DNA of 64,000 bases from NCBI GenBank assembly GCA_963771295.1, contig CAVYTB010000003.1:4454-68453 (forward strand), in the 5' to 3' direction. Below, in pieces: positions 8,833 through 17,959 of this stretch. How positions within the stretch are numbered: the first letter of the stretch is position 1; every line of letters starts with the position of its first letter. The notes below the pieces were generated by a model. It worked only from the letters and a program-made list of their open reading frames with translations, made no database searches and was not told the origin of the DNA. A program made the translations under genes and the position numbers. Source of the DNA: Acidiferrum sp963771295. Its GTDB lineage: Bacteria; Acidobacteriota; Terriglobia; Acidiferrales; UBA7541.

Positions 8833-10179
8833 TTGAAGCTTGTTTCCCTTGTAGCCTGCGCGTTCTTCGCCTGCTTCTGTGCCGATTCGCTCGCCGCGCA
8901 AGAAACGGCGTCTGCGAGCCTTGAGGTTTTGACGCTCGAGCGGGCGGTCGCCCAGGCACTGGAAAATAACCGGACAATCAAAATATCCAACGAGAACGTC
9001 TTTCAGGCCAACACGCAGATTCTTGCCGCGCGCACCCAACGCTACCCGCAATTCAACGTACAGCTCTTCGGTTCGTACCTGCTCACGCCGGTCTCGGTCA
9101 GTTTTCCAGCGGGCGCTTTTGGAAACGTCGGTGGCACTCCCGTTCCGAACGTGAATTCGCCGGTCGTGACGGGTCCCAAATTTTCTGGAATGAGCGTGGT
9201 GCAAGCCTACCAGCCGCTTTCGCAGCTTTACAATATTCATCTGAACCTCGGCTCGCTGCAGGTGAACAAGCGCTTGTCGGAAGAGCAACTGCGCCAGCAG
9301 CGGCAACAGATCACCAATTCTGTGAAGAGCGCGTACTACGGACTGTTGCAGACCCAGAGCGCTATTGACGCCGCGGAGTCCAATATCCAGGCGTTGCATG
9401 AACTGGACCGATCCACCGAAGCGAATGTGCAGCAGAAGACGGCTCTGCAATATCAAAGCACAGGCGTAAAGGCGCAGCTCGCGCAAGCCGAACTGCAACT
9501 GGTGACGTTGCAGGATACCCTGGCGACACAAAAGGAGAATCTAAACAGCCTGATGGGCCGCGATATTCGCGCGGACTTCAAGCTTGCAGGAGTGCCGGAG
9601 ACGCTACCGGAAGAGACAAACCTGGAAGCGGCGCGCCAGGAAGCGTTGGCCAATCGAACCGAGATTCACCAGGCCAAAATCAAGATCGATCAAGCCGTGT
9701 TCGCGAAACGCATCGAGAAGGCTCAGTACATCCCGGAAGTGGGCATCCAATATTTATTCTTTTCTCCGTTTACGATTCAAGGCCTGCCGCAAAACATCAA
9801 TTCGCTCGGCATCTCGCTCAAGTGGGACCTGTACGACTGGGGATATAAACGGCACGTGATGGAACAAAAACAAAGCGCAATCGAACAAAGCCATTTGAAC
9901 CTGACTGAGACGCAAAGCCAGGTGCTGATCGATCTCGACAATAACTACAGGAAGTTGCGCGAAGCGCGCGCCAACTTAAAAGTCGCGCAGCTCGCGAAAG
10001 ATGCGGAAAGCCAGAAGCTCCAGGTTGTTCTGGAGCAGTACAAGCAGAACACCGTGCTGCTCAGCAGCGTGGAACAGGAACGCGCGAGCATGGCGCAATT
10101 GGCCGCGCAATATCAGCAGGCACTCGATGCTTTCTGGACAGCGCGCGCAAATTTCGCAAAGTCGCTGGGTGAAGACTAA
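8833..10179 (+). CDS. TolC-family outer-membrane efflux protein
   Basis: 448 aa, TTG start 8 nt after GAGGA. A signal peptide (LVACAFFACFCADSLAAQ) is followed by the two OEP repeats of the TolC fold: long coiled-coil helices rich in Q/A (RLSEEQLRQQRQQITNSV; KAQLAQAELQLVTLQDTL) and strands such as PQFNVQLFGSYLLTP and LGISLKWDLYDWGYKR. It forms the outer-membrane duct for the RND pump encoded next. Its TAA is immediately followed by the ATG of the adaptor, so the operon is tightly coupled. Length is normal. Substrate unknown. Confidence 0.88.
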   Translation: MKLVSLVACAFFACFCADSLAAQETASASLEVLTLERAVAQALENNRTIKISNENVFQANTQILAARTQRYPQFNVQLFGSYLLTPVSVSFPAGAFGNVGGTPVPNVNSPVVTGPKFSGMSVVQAYQPLSQLYNIHLNLGSLQVNKRLSEEQLRQQRQQITNSVKSAYYGLLQTQSAIDAAESNIQALHELDRSTEANVQQKTALQYQSTGVKAQLAQAELQLVTLQDTLATQKENLNSLMGRDIRADFKLAGVPETLPEETNLEAARQEALANRTEIHQAKIKIDQAVFAKRIEKAQYIPEVGIQYLFFSPFTIQGLPQNINSLGISLKWDLYDWGYKRHVMEQKQSAIEQSHLNLTETQSQVLIDLDNNYRKLREARANLKVAQLAKDAESQKLQVVLEQYKQNTVLLSSVEQERASMAQLAAQYQQALDAFWTARANFAKSLGED

Positions 10180-11319
10180 ATGATCGATCTGAGGCCAGTC
10201 GTACCGCGCGGCACCGGCGCATTCATGGCGATCGTGGTCCTGCTTATCGCAGGATGCCGCAGCGAACAGAAACCGGCGGAAACGACTCTGCTGCCGGTGA
10301 AGGTTGCGGTTGTGGAGCAATTCGTTGGGGATCAAGGCGTAGTTTATTCAGCGAATATCGTTCCGTACGCTCAAGTGCCCTTGCTGTTCAAATCGGGTGG
10401 ATTTGTCACCAACATTCTGCAGCGAAAAGGGGCAGACGGGCGGCTAAGAAATGCGCAGCAGGGAGACGTCGTAGCGAAGGGCACGGTAATGGCAACGGTC
10501 CGGCAGCAGGATTATCAGAACGTTGTGGAGCAGGCCCAGGGCCAACTCACTCAGGCGCAAGCGGCTCAAGTAAAAGCTGACGAAGACATGAAGCGAGCCA
10601 CTGCACTGCTGGCGGCGAATGCCATGACGCAGGCCACTTTCGACGCCACGAAGCAGCAACTCGATACGGCCAATGGAGCGGTGGTGACGGCGCAGGGCGC
10701 GTTGAACCAGGCGAAGCAATCTCTGGCGGACTGCGAGTTGCGATCGCCGATGGACGGGTTAGTGCTCAATCGCAATATTGAACTTGGAATGCTCGTGGCC
10801 ACCGGAACGCAAGCATTCACCGTAGCGGACATACGTTCGGTGAAAGCCATCTTCGGAATACCAGACACGCTTTTGGACACGGTTCATCTGAGAGCAAATC
10901 AAATCGTGACGACCGCCGCTTCTCCGCGCGAATTTCTCGGAAAGATTACCGCCATCACGCCGCAAGCGGACCAGAAGAGCCGAACTTTTGAAGTGGAAGT
11001 AACCATACCGAATCCTAAGGGCGAATTGATTTCAGGCATGGTTGCCACACTGACCCTGGGCCGGGGAAAACTATCCTCGCCTGTCCTGGTTGTGCCACTC
11101 GATTCAATTGTTTCCACGGGCGAAGGTGCGAAGAGCTTCAGCGTGTTCGTGGCGGTGCGCGAGGGTGACAAAGATGTGGCGCGGCGTAAGGCCATCCAAC
11201 CTGGCAACGCGTATGGCGATCGCGTCGCCATTCTTAGCGGCGTTGGGCTCGGCGATCGCTTAATCACCCAAGGGGCGACGCTGGTGAATGAAGGACAAAC
11301 AGTGCGAGTGACTCCGTGA
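10180..11319 (+). CDS. RND efflux periplasmic adaptor lipoprotein (HlyD/AcrA family)
   Basis: 379 aa, ATG directly after the TolC stop. A lipobox LLIAGC (lipidated C26) anchors it to the inner membrane. The order is the family's: a beta-barrel/lipoyl start (QRKGADGRLRNAQQGDVVAKG), the coiled-coil hairpin around residues 100-190 rich in QA and AK, the second lipoyl half (CELRSPMDGLVLNRNIELG), then barrel and membrane-proximal parts (GKITAITPQADQKSRTFEVE). It links permease and TolC. The middle gene of the operon, intact. Confidence 0.88.
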   Translation: MIDLRPVVPRGTGAFMAIVVLLIAGCRSEQKPAETTLLPVKVAVVEQFVGDQGVVYSANIVPYAQVPLLFKSGGFVTNILQRKGADGRLRNAQQGDVVAKGTVMATVRQQDYQNVVEQAQGQLTQAQAAQVKADEDMKRATALLAANAMTQATFDATKQQLDTANGAVVTAQGALNQAKQSLADCELRSPMDGLVLNRNIELGMLVATGTQAFTVADIRSVKAIFGIPDTLLDTVHLRANQIVTTAASPREFLGKITAITPQADQKSRTFEVEVTIPNPKGELISGMVATLTLGRGKLSSPVLVVPLDSIVSTGEGAKSFSVFVAVREGDKDVARRKAIQPGNAYGDRVAILSGVGLGDRLITQGATLVNEGQTVRVTP

Positions 11320-11344
11320 CCATGAGTCGTACAAGGAAGCGCTG

Positions 11345-14300
11345 ATGGCACATCGCACCGACGCCGAGTACATCGAAAAGGTTCACAATACCGCCCGCAT
11401 CTTCGTTGAAAATCGCCAAGTCTCCTGGACCCTGCTGATCGCCACGGTAGCACTGGGCATTTATGGATACGCGCAGATGCCCAAGCGAAAAGATCCGGAC
11501 ATTCCTGTGCGCGTAGCATCGGTGATCACGCAATGGCCGGGCGCAACCGCCGATCAGGTGGAGCAACTGGTGACGCGGCCCATCGAGAACACCATCGCCG
11601 CGAATCCGAATATCCGACCGCCGTTGCCCGCCGATTTTGGAATCAAGTCTCTGTCGATGCCGGGATTGTCGATCGTGCAAGTTCAACTGAGCGATACGAT
11701 CAAAGACTCGAAAAAAGAGTTCAGTGACATGAACCTGAAACTGAATTCACTCAATCTGCCGCAGGGCGCCGGACCAATCCACTTTAATAGCGATTTCGGA
11801 GATACCGCCGCGCTGATGTTGACGGTCGCGAGTCCGATTGAGGACCACACGCACATCGCCGTTCGCGGCTACGGCATCCAGCGCAAGATTGAGAAAACAA
11901 GAAGTGAGCGGCGCGGCAAACTGCCGGGAACTCCCGTAACCATTGTGGTGGGTTATCCGGATGCGGTGCCGGCGGACGCGGTGGAAAGGCCGGTGCTGCT
12001 ATTTGTGAAGGAAGCTCAGGAGCAACACGTACTAAGTGATCCAAAGATGATTCGCGGCCCAGGCTTTATCGCGGTGGATGGATTCACCACGCTGAATGAC
12101 GCGTCGCTTCTTGCGTTCGGCCGACGGTTCATGCAGCAGAGCCTGCACGAATCCGAAATTCATCCCGACACCTGGCCGCCGGTTCTGATTCATGATCCCG
12201 CCCAGACCGAGGCAGTGCTCGCGGCGAATCCTGGGAATAAATACACCTACCACGAACTCGACAATTTCACGGATTTGTTGGCGCGAGCTCTTTTGGGTGC
12301 GCAGGAAGTTTCGCGCGTCGACCGCTCGGGAGTGCTGCCCGAGCAAATCTATCTGGATTACTCACAGGAACGACTGGCTTCGTACGGGCTGCAGCCCTCG
12401 AATCTAAAGGGCATTTTGAATGCACGCAACATCACTTTGCCCGGAGGCACGCTTGAGGCGGGAAACAAGAATATATTGATCGACCCGTCGGGAGAATTCA
12501 GCGACGCGAAGGACATCGGCAACGTGGTTCTGGGCAATTCCAGTTTTGGCGCGCCTTTCTATTTGCGCGACCTTGTCGATATCCGCAGCGGCTATCAAAG
12601 CCCGGCGAATTTCCTGAATTATTATTCCTGGCAAAACGAGCAGGGAAAATGGCAGCGTACGCGCGCCGTCACGTTATCGGTGCAGATGCGCAAGGGCGAA
12701 CAGATTGGCAAGTTTTCCCAGGACGTGAACGCGCAGCTCGACGCGGCGAGGCGTCTGTTGCCGGCGGACTTGATCATCGCGCGCACATCGGACCAGCCGC
12801 GCCAGGTGAAAGAGAACGTCGACCTCTTCATGGATGCTTTGTACGAGGCCATCGTGCTGGTGGTAATCGTGTCGCTGATTGGATTTTGGGAGTGGCGGTC
12901 GGCGGTGCTGATGGCGCTGTCCATTCCCATCACCTTGGCGATGACGTTCGGTTTCACCTATTTGCTGGGAATCGATATTCAGCAAGTGTCCATCGCCACG
13001 CTGATCATCGCGCTGGGCCTGCTTGTCGACGATCCCGTTGTCGCGGGCGACTCGATCAAGCGCTCTCTCGAGGAGTACCATCCGCCGGTGATTGCGTCGT
13101 GGCTTGGTCCCACAAAGCTGGCGCACGCCATTCTGTTTGCCACCATCACGAATATCGTGGCGTACGTTCCGTTCTTGCTGCTGACGGGCACTACCGGTGA
13201 ATTTCTGTTCAGCCTGCCTGTGGTGATGACCTGCGCGCTGGTCTCCTCTCGCATCGTATCGATGACCTTTATTCCGATGCTGGGCTACTACCTGCTGCGC
13301 CCATCAAAAAAATCGGAAAAGACGCCGGAGGAGCGCCGTACGCAGGGATTCAGCGGCTTCTACTACCATGTGGGACAACTTGCTATCGAACATCGCTGGA
13401 AGGTATTTGCCGGATCACTCGTGTTTCTGGTATTGGGCGGTTACCTGGGGCACGAACTGAAAACGCAATTCTTTCCCGACGATGTCCAGTATCTTTCCTT
13501 CCTCGATATCTGGCTGCCCAACGATGCTCCGCTCTTCGTTACAAATCAGACGGCGACGAGGGTCGAGGAAGCGGTACGCGCGACAACCGAAAAATATGGA
13601 CGCGAACATCCCGGCAAAGATGGCCAGCCGCGGCGCGTCCTTAAGTCTCTGACAACATTTGTGGGCGGAGGAGGTCCGCGCTTCTGGTTCTCCGTAACCC
13701 CGCAGCTTCAGCAACCCAATTACTCTCAGGTGGTCATCGAACTATTCGATAAAGAGGACACACCAAAACTTGTCGGGCCGATTCAAGCGGCAATTTCGGA
13801 GAGCGTGACGGGCGCTCGCGTGGATGTGCGTCAACTGCAAACCAATCCGGTGGATTATCCCGTGGAGATGCGCGTGACCGGCCTGGCCGACGTCAATCCT
13901 CTCGAGGAAGAAAAAGATATTCACACGCTGCGGTCGATTGCCGCGCAAACGAAAGATATCCTACAAGGCGTTCCGCAGGCTGCCCGGGTGCGCGATGACT
14001 GGGGTCCCGATTCATTTGAAGTGACGCTGAAAGTGGACCCGGACCGCGCCAACCTGGCGGGAGTGACGAATCAGGACGTGGCAAATTCCTCCAGCTCCGG
14101 AATGAACGGCACTTCGCTTACTTCTCTAAGACGGGGCGACCAGCAGATCCCGGTCGTGGCTAGGCTGCGGATGGAAGAGCGCGCCAAACTCTCCGACATC
14201 CAAAACCTTTATGTGTATTCCTCGCAAACCAACAATCGCGTCCCCTTGCTTCAAGTCTCCAGCATCGAGAATGTTCTGCAGACACTCCGCATTCGCCATT

Positions 14301-14992
14301 TGGAGCATTTCCGCACCATGTCGGTGCAGAGTTTCACGCAACCCGGCACGCTGCCTTCGGAGGTATTCGCAGCAGCCTCGCCAAAGCTCGCGGAATTGCG
14401 GAAGAATCTGCCGCCCGGCTATAGCGTCGTGGTCAGCGGCGAGCAGGCCAAAACGCAACAAGGATTCAAGAATCTCGCCATCGTGATGGCCATCTCCATT
14501 GCATTAATTTTCATCGCGCTTTCCATTCAGTTTCGACATACCATCAAACCTTTGCTGGTGCTGGCCGCGGCGCCTTACGGTGTTGTGGGCGCGCTGATCG
14601 CACTGCGGGTGATGGGCTCGGCGTTTGGCTTCATGGCGTTTTTGGGAATCGCCAGCCTGATTGGCGTGATCGTCAGTCACGTGATTGTGCTCTTCGATTT
14701 CATCGAAGAAATGCATGAAAAGGGTGAGCCGTTGGAACAGGCGCTGCTCGACGCCGGAATCGTGCGGCTGCGTCCGGTGATGATTACGGTGGGCGCCACG
14801 ATTCTGGCGCTGTTCCCGCTTGCGATTCACGGAGGACCGCTTTGGCAACCTCTGTGCTTCGCGCAAATTGGCGGGCTCGGCGTGGCAACGTTCATCACTC
14901 TTCTGTTGGTCCCGGTTTTGTACTCCATCTTCGTGCTCGATTTGAAGATCGTGGAATGGGGCACCGTAAAAACCGAGCACGGTGAGAAATAA
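11345..14992 (+). CDS. RND efflux permease (AcrB/MMPL superfamily, HAE1-like)
   Basis: 1215 aa, somewhat longer than AcrB (1049). TM1 (WTLLIATVALGIYGYAQMP) and a first periplasmic loop open the protein. TM4 carries the proton-relay aspartates D561/D562, but in the form LLVDDPVVAGDSIKR, where classical pumps read LVDDAIVVVEN. The second half repeats the layout (VFAGSLVFLVLGGYL; AIVMAISIALIFIALSIQF; TM10-12 to VPVLYSIFVLDLK). The start is 25 nt after the adaptor stop. The second gene half is uninterrupted. A substrate cannot be read from the sequence: the variant TM4 places it in a branch apart from AcrB, perhaps for small organic or metal ions. Confidence 0.85.
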   Translation: MAHRTDAEYIEKVHNTARIFVENRQVSWTLLIATVALGIYGYAQMPKRKDPDIPVRVASVITQWPGATADQVEQLVTRPIENTIAANPNIRPPLPADFGIKSLSMPGLSIVQVQLSDTIKDSKKEFSDMNLKLNSLNLPQGAGPIHFNSDFGDTAALMLTVASPIEDHTHIAVRGYGIQRKIEKTRSERRGKLPGTPVTIVVGYPDAVPADAVERPVLLFVKEAQEQHVLSDPKMIRGPGFIAVDGFTTLNDASLLAFGRRFMQQSLHESEIHPDTWPPVLIHDPAQTEAVLAANPGNKYTYHELDNFTDLLARALLGAQEVSRVDRSGVLPEQIYLDYSQERLASYGLQPSNLKGILNARNITLPGGTLEAGNKNILIDPSGEFSDAKDIGNVVLGNSSFGAPFYLRDLVDIRSGYQSPANFLNYYSWQNEQGKWQRTRAVTLSVQMRKGEQIGKFSQDVNAQLDAARRLLPADLIIARTSDQPRQVKENVDLFMDALYEAIVLVVIVSLIGFWEWRSAVLMALSIPITLAMTFGFTYLLGIDIQQVSIATLIIALGLLVDDPVVAGDSIKRSLEEYHPPVIASWLGPTKLAHAILFATITNIVAYVPFLLLTGTTGEFLFSLPVVMTCALVSSRIVSMTFIPMLGYYLLRPSKKSEKTPEERRTQGFSGFYYHVGQLAIEHRWKVFAGSLVFLVLGGYLGHELKTQFFPDDVQYLSFLDIWLPNDAPLFVTNQTATRVEEAVRATTEKYGREHPGKDGQPRRVLKSLTTFVGGGGPRFWFSVTPQLQQPNYSQVVIELFDKEDTPKLVGPIQAAISESVTGARVDVRQLQTNPVDYPVEMRVTGLADVNPLEEEKDIHTLRSIAAQTKDILQGVPQAARVRDDWGPDSFEVTLKVDPDRANLAGVTNQDVANSSSSGMNGTSLTSLRRGDQQIPVVARLRMEERAKLSDIQNLYVYSSQTNNRVPLLQVSSIENVLQTLRIRHLEHFRTMSVQSFTQPGTLPSEVFAAASPKLAELRKNLPPGYSVVVSGEQAKTQQGFKNLAIVMAISIALIFIALSIQFRHTIKPLLVLAAAPYGVVGALIALRVMGSAFGFMAFLGIASLIGVIVSHVIVLFDFIEEMHEKGEPLEQALLDAGIVRLRPVMITVGATILALFPLAIHGGPLWQPLCFAQIGGLGVATFITLLLVPVLYSIFVLDLKIVEWGTVKTEHGEK

Positions 14993-15013
14993 ACTGCGGA
15001 AAGGCAGGAACGA

Positions 15014-16474
15014 ATGAGCGCTGATCGATTCGCAATTCTACGCAAGGGATTTACGGCGCAGTTCGCACTCTGTGCCGGCCCCCTGCTGTTGGCGGGCTTC
15101 TTGCCGGTTCGCGCGCACGCCCAGGCGGCTCCAGAACATTCTGCCGAATCGATGCGGCTAATGAGTGACTCATTTGAGTCGTTAGCTCGACAGGTGTCAC
15201 CGGCGGTTGTGGAAGTGCTGGTTACTGGATTCGGTAGTGACGACGAAAATGACAAAACTTCCGGCGCCGTTGGACGGGAGCGCAGCCTCGGCTCCGGTGT
15301 GATCATCGATTCCAGCGGATATATCGTAACGAATCATCATGTGGTCGAAGGCGCCGAGCGTGTGCGTGTGATGTTGAACGCCACGGTTGGCAACGAATCG
15401 CAGCCGTTTGCTCTTTTGAAACCCAAGGGGCGCGTATTGAATGCCCAGATTGTCGGCGTCGACAAGGTTATCGATCTTGCGGTGCTGAAGGTCGAAGGCA
15501 CGGACCTGCCGACGCTGCAGCTGGCACGCTATGAGCGCTTACACCAGGGGCAGATCGTGCTGGCGTTCGGTAATCCCGAAGGTTTGCAGAATTCCGTCAG
15601 CTTTGGGCTGGTCAGTTCCGTCTTGCGGCAACCGGATCCGGACAACCCGATGGTCTACATCCAGACGGACGCCGCGATCAATCCCGGAAATAGCGGAGGG
15701 CCACTGGTCGATGTCGAGGGCAACGTCGTCGGCATTAACACTTTCATTTACACAAAATCCGGCGGCAATGAAGGCATCGGTTTCGCCATTCCCAGCGGAA
15801 TTGTTCGTTACGCCTACGACCAGATCCGACAATTTGGGCGAGTGAAACGTCGCGTGATCGGCGCGGACCTTCAAAGCGTCACGCCAGAGCTCTCGGGGGC
15901 GCTGGGTCTGAGCCAGGATTGGGGCGTGATTGTCTCTGACGTGTATCCCGAAGGTCCCGCGGAAAAAGCCGGGCTAAAAATTGGCGACGTGGTGCTCGGA
16001 ATCGACGGGCACCCTGTGGACAGCCTGCCGATTTTTACGCTAGCGCTGTACCTAATGAACAACGGCACCAGTGCGAAGCTGGAAATCCTGCGCGACAAAG
16101 AAAAACTCAATCTGGATGTCCCGGTGTTCGAGCCGAAAGAGGACAGGGCGCGGCTTGGGGAACTTTCCGTGCCGCAACGTGATGTGATCCCGCGTTTGGG
16201 GATCATTGGCGCCACTATCACTCCGGAGATTTCCGAGCTTTTGGGCGAACTGCGAATTCCTTCTGGCGTAGTCGTCACCGGCACGATCGTGGACCGCCTG
16301 GCAGTGGACAGCGGCCTGCTCGTGGGCGATGTGATTCATTCGCTGAATCGCACGCCGGTCACAACCGTCGATGGACTGCGCGCCGCCTTTAGCCAGTTGA
16401 AACCCGGCGAACCGGGCGCGCTGCAGATCGAGCGCGACGGCAAACTCACATATTTGACGTTCGAACAGCTCTAG
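15014..16474 (+). CDS. HtrA/DegP-type periplasmic serine protease with two PDZ domains
   Basis: 486 aa with a signal peptide ending near VRAHAQA. The trypsin-like domain shows H near 107 (VTNHHVVEG), D near 154 (DLAVLKVEG) and S near 226 (NPGNSGGPLVDV), a complete catalytic triad. Two PDZ domains follow (VIVSDVYPEGPAEKAGLKIGD around 300; VVTGTIVDRLAVDSGLLVGD around 420). It degrades or refolds damaged envelope proteins. It begins 21 nt after the RND permease, so it is probably co-transcribed with the efflux pump and gives envelope quality control during the same stress. Confidence 0.9.
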   Translation: MSADRFAILRKGFTAQFALCAGPLLLAGFLPVRAHAQAAPEHSAESMRLMSDSFESLARQVSPAVVEVLVTGFGSDDENDKTSGAVGRERSLGSGVIIDSSGYIVTNHHVVEGAERVRVMLNATVGNESQPFALLKPKGRVLNAQIVGVDKVIDLAVLKVEGTDLPTLQLARYERLHQGQIVLAFGNPEGLQNSVSFGLVSSVLRQPDPDNPMVYIQTDAAINPGNSGGPLVDVEGNVVGINTFIYTKSGGNEGIGFAIPSGIVRYAYDQIRQFGRVKRRVIGADLQSVTPELSGALGLSQDWGVIVSDVYPEGPAEKAGLKIGDVVLGIDGHPVDSLPIFTLALYLMNNGTSAKLEILRDKEKLNLDVPVFEPKEDRARLGELSVPQRDVIPRLGIIGATITPEISELLGELRIPSGVVVTGTIVDRLAVDSGLLVGDVIHSLNRTPVTTVDGLRAAFSQLKPGEPGALQIERDGKLTYLTFEQL

Positions 16475-16489
16475 ATACTCCGCCTATAG

Positions 16490-16509
16490 CTCATCCTTTT
16501 AGGGATGAG
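16490..16509 (+). terminator. small hairpin after the efflux operon
   Basis: ctcatcc (16490-16496) pairs with ggatgag (16503-16509) 15 nt after the htrA stop. No clear T run follows, so termination strength is uncertain. Confidence 0.35.
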
Positions 16510-16679
16510 GTCGCCGGCGGCATACTACGAAAGTACTACTGACTTGCCGGAGAGTTCCTCATAGCCTCTGTAGGCCGATGTTCGATGGCGTTTTGCAAAA
16601 ACACCTCGCGCCTTCGCCAGTCGCAGGTGACGTTTGCACTTGAACCTGAACGACGCCCGGCGTAGAAAGGACCAAGCGA

Positions 16680-17936
16680 TTGCCGCAAGAGTTACAAGCC
16701 GCCGAATCGACGCCTACTCTCACCGAATTTGATCTCGACTATTACGGCTGGCGCGTGGTGCTGGCGGCGTGCCTCGGCGTGATGGCGGGTTTCGGCTCGC
16801 TGTTTGTTTACACTTTCGCGGTTTTTGTGAAGCCGCTGAGTGCCGAATTCGGCTGGAACCGCGAGGCTATCTCGCTTGGTTTCGGTCTCGCCGCGGTCAC
16901 ATTGGGCCTGATCTCCCCGTTGCTGGGACGATGGATCGACCGCTTTGGTCCTCGTCGCATCATTCTTCCCTGCATGACGATCTATTGTTGCGCGATTCTC
17001 TCGCTGGCGTTCTTGCACTCCCATATCTGGCAGTTCTACGTCACATGCGTCGTGCTGGGTTTGGTCGGAAACGGTGCGGCCCACCTTGCTTATTCCCGAT
17101 CGATTTCCACCTGGTTCCACCAACGCTTAGGGACGGCTCTCGCTTTCGTCATGGTAGGAGCAGGCTTGGGCGCGATGATCCTTCCGGTTGTTGCGCAAAG
17201 TGTAATCACCCGGGCAGGGTGGAGGGCCGCGTATATTTCCCTCGGCTCCCTTGCCTTGCTGCTTGGGCTGCCGCTCAGTTGGCGCTACATCCGGGAACGC
17301 GGTCTGGTCCAGCATGATCCCGCGCCGGTTTCGCATTCCGGAATGACGTGGCAGCAAGGGTTGCGCTCACCCGCCTTCTGGATCATCGTCGCGGTGCTTT
17401 TCGTAAGCTCAATCAGCATGAATGGAGCGATCACCCACCTGTCCGCGCTGCTGACAGACCGCGGAATCACGCCGAGAGATGCGGCATTATGCGCGTCAAT
17501 GCTTGGCGGTTCCAGCTTGATTGGAAGAATCGGTGTTGGCTGGCTGCTGGACCGACTGTTCGGTGCGCGTGTAGCCCTTGCAGTGAACCTGGCTACCGCA
17601 GCGGGCATTTTCCTGCTTGCGCGAGCGAACAGTTTTACTGTTGGCTGTGTTGCTGCTGCGCTTATTGGCATCGGGGCTGGCGGAGAAGCTGCCATCACGC
17701 CGTACTTGCTGACTCGTTACTTTGGTCTGCGCGCCTTTTCCACGCTCTACGGTCTCACCTGGACCTTCTATGCCGCCGCCGGTGCCATCGGCCCAGTGAT
17801 ATTGGGCCGGGCATTTGATTTGACCGGCTCCTATTCCTCTTTATTGATAACGCTCGCCGTGACATTGGCCTTCGCCGCTGCGATGATGCTTTTGCTCCCA
17901 AAGTATCCAATCGCATCTGCGACGAATCTTTCTTGA
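16680..17936 (+). CDS. MFS transporter
   Basis: 418 aa, TTG start after AGAAAGGA. Twelve hydrophobic segments can be followed, with the MFS motif A after TM2 (GRWIDRFGPRR) and a weaker repeat between TM8 and TM9 (GRIGVGWLLDRLFGAR). The pattern is like oxalate/formate-antiporter-type or monocarboxylate-type MFS carriers (GWRVVLAACLGVMAGFGSL at the first helix). Substrate unknown; a carboxylate is an inference. It converges with the FadJ-like gene, the stop codons being 23 bp apart, with no operon partner. Confidence 0.8.
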   Translation: MPQELQAAESTPTLTEFDLDYYGWRVVLAACLGVMAGFGSLFVYTFAVFVKPLSAEFGWNREAISLGFGLAAVTLGLISPLLGRWIDRFGPRRIILPCMTIYCCAILSLAFLHSHIWQFYVTCVVLGLVGNGAAHLAYSRSISTWFHQRLGTALAFVMVGAGLGAMILPVVAQSVITRAGWRAAYISLGSLALLLGLPLSWRYIRERGLVQHDPAPVSHSGMTWQQGLRSPAFWIIVAVLFVSSISMNGAITHLSALLTDRGITPRDAALCASMLGGSSLIGRIGVGWLLDRLFGARVALAVNLATAAGIFLLARANSFTVGCVAAALIGIGAGGEAAITPYLLTRYFGLRAFSTLYGLTWTFYAAAGAIGPVILGRAFDLTGSYSSLLITLAVTLAFAAAMMLLLPKYPIASATNLS

Positions 17937-17959
17937 TGAACTGGGCGCGGAAAAACTGC

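Noticed and set aside
12622..15306. Minus-strand frames across the RND permease and HtrA start
   Set aside because: His/Gln/Arg-rich shadows typical of antisense translation of membrane genes.
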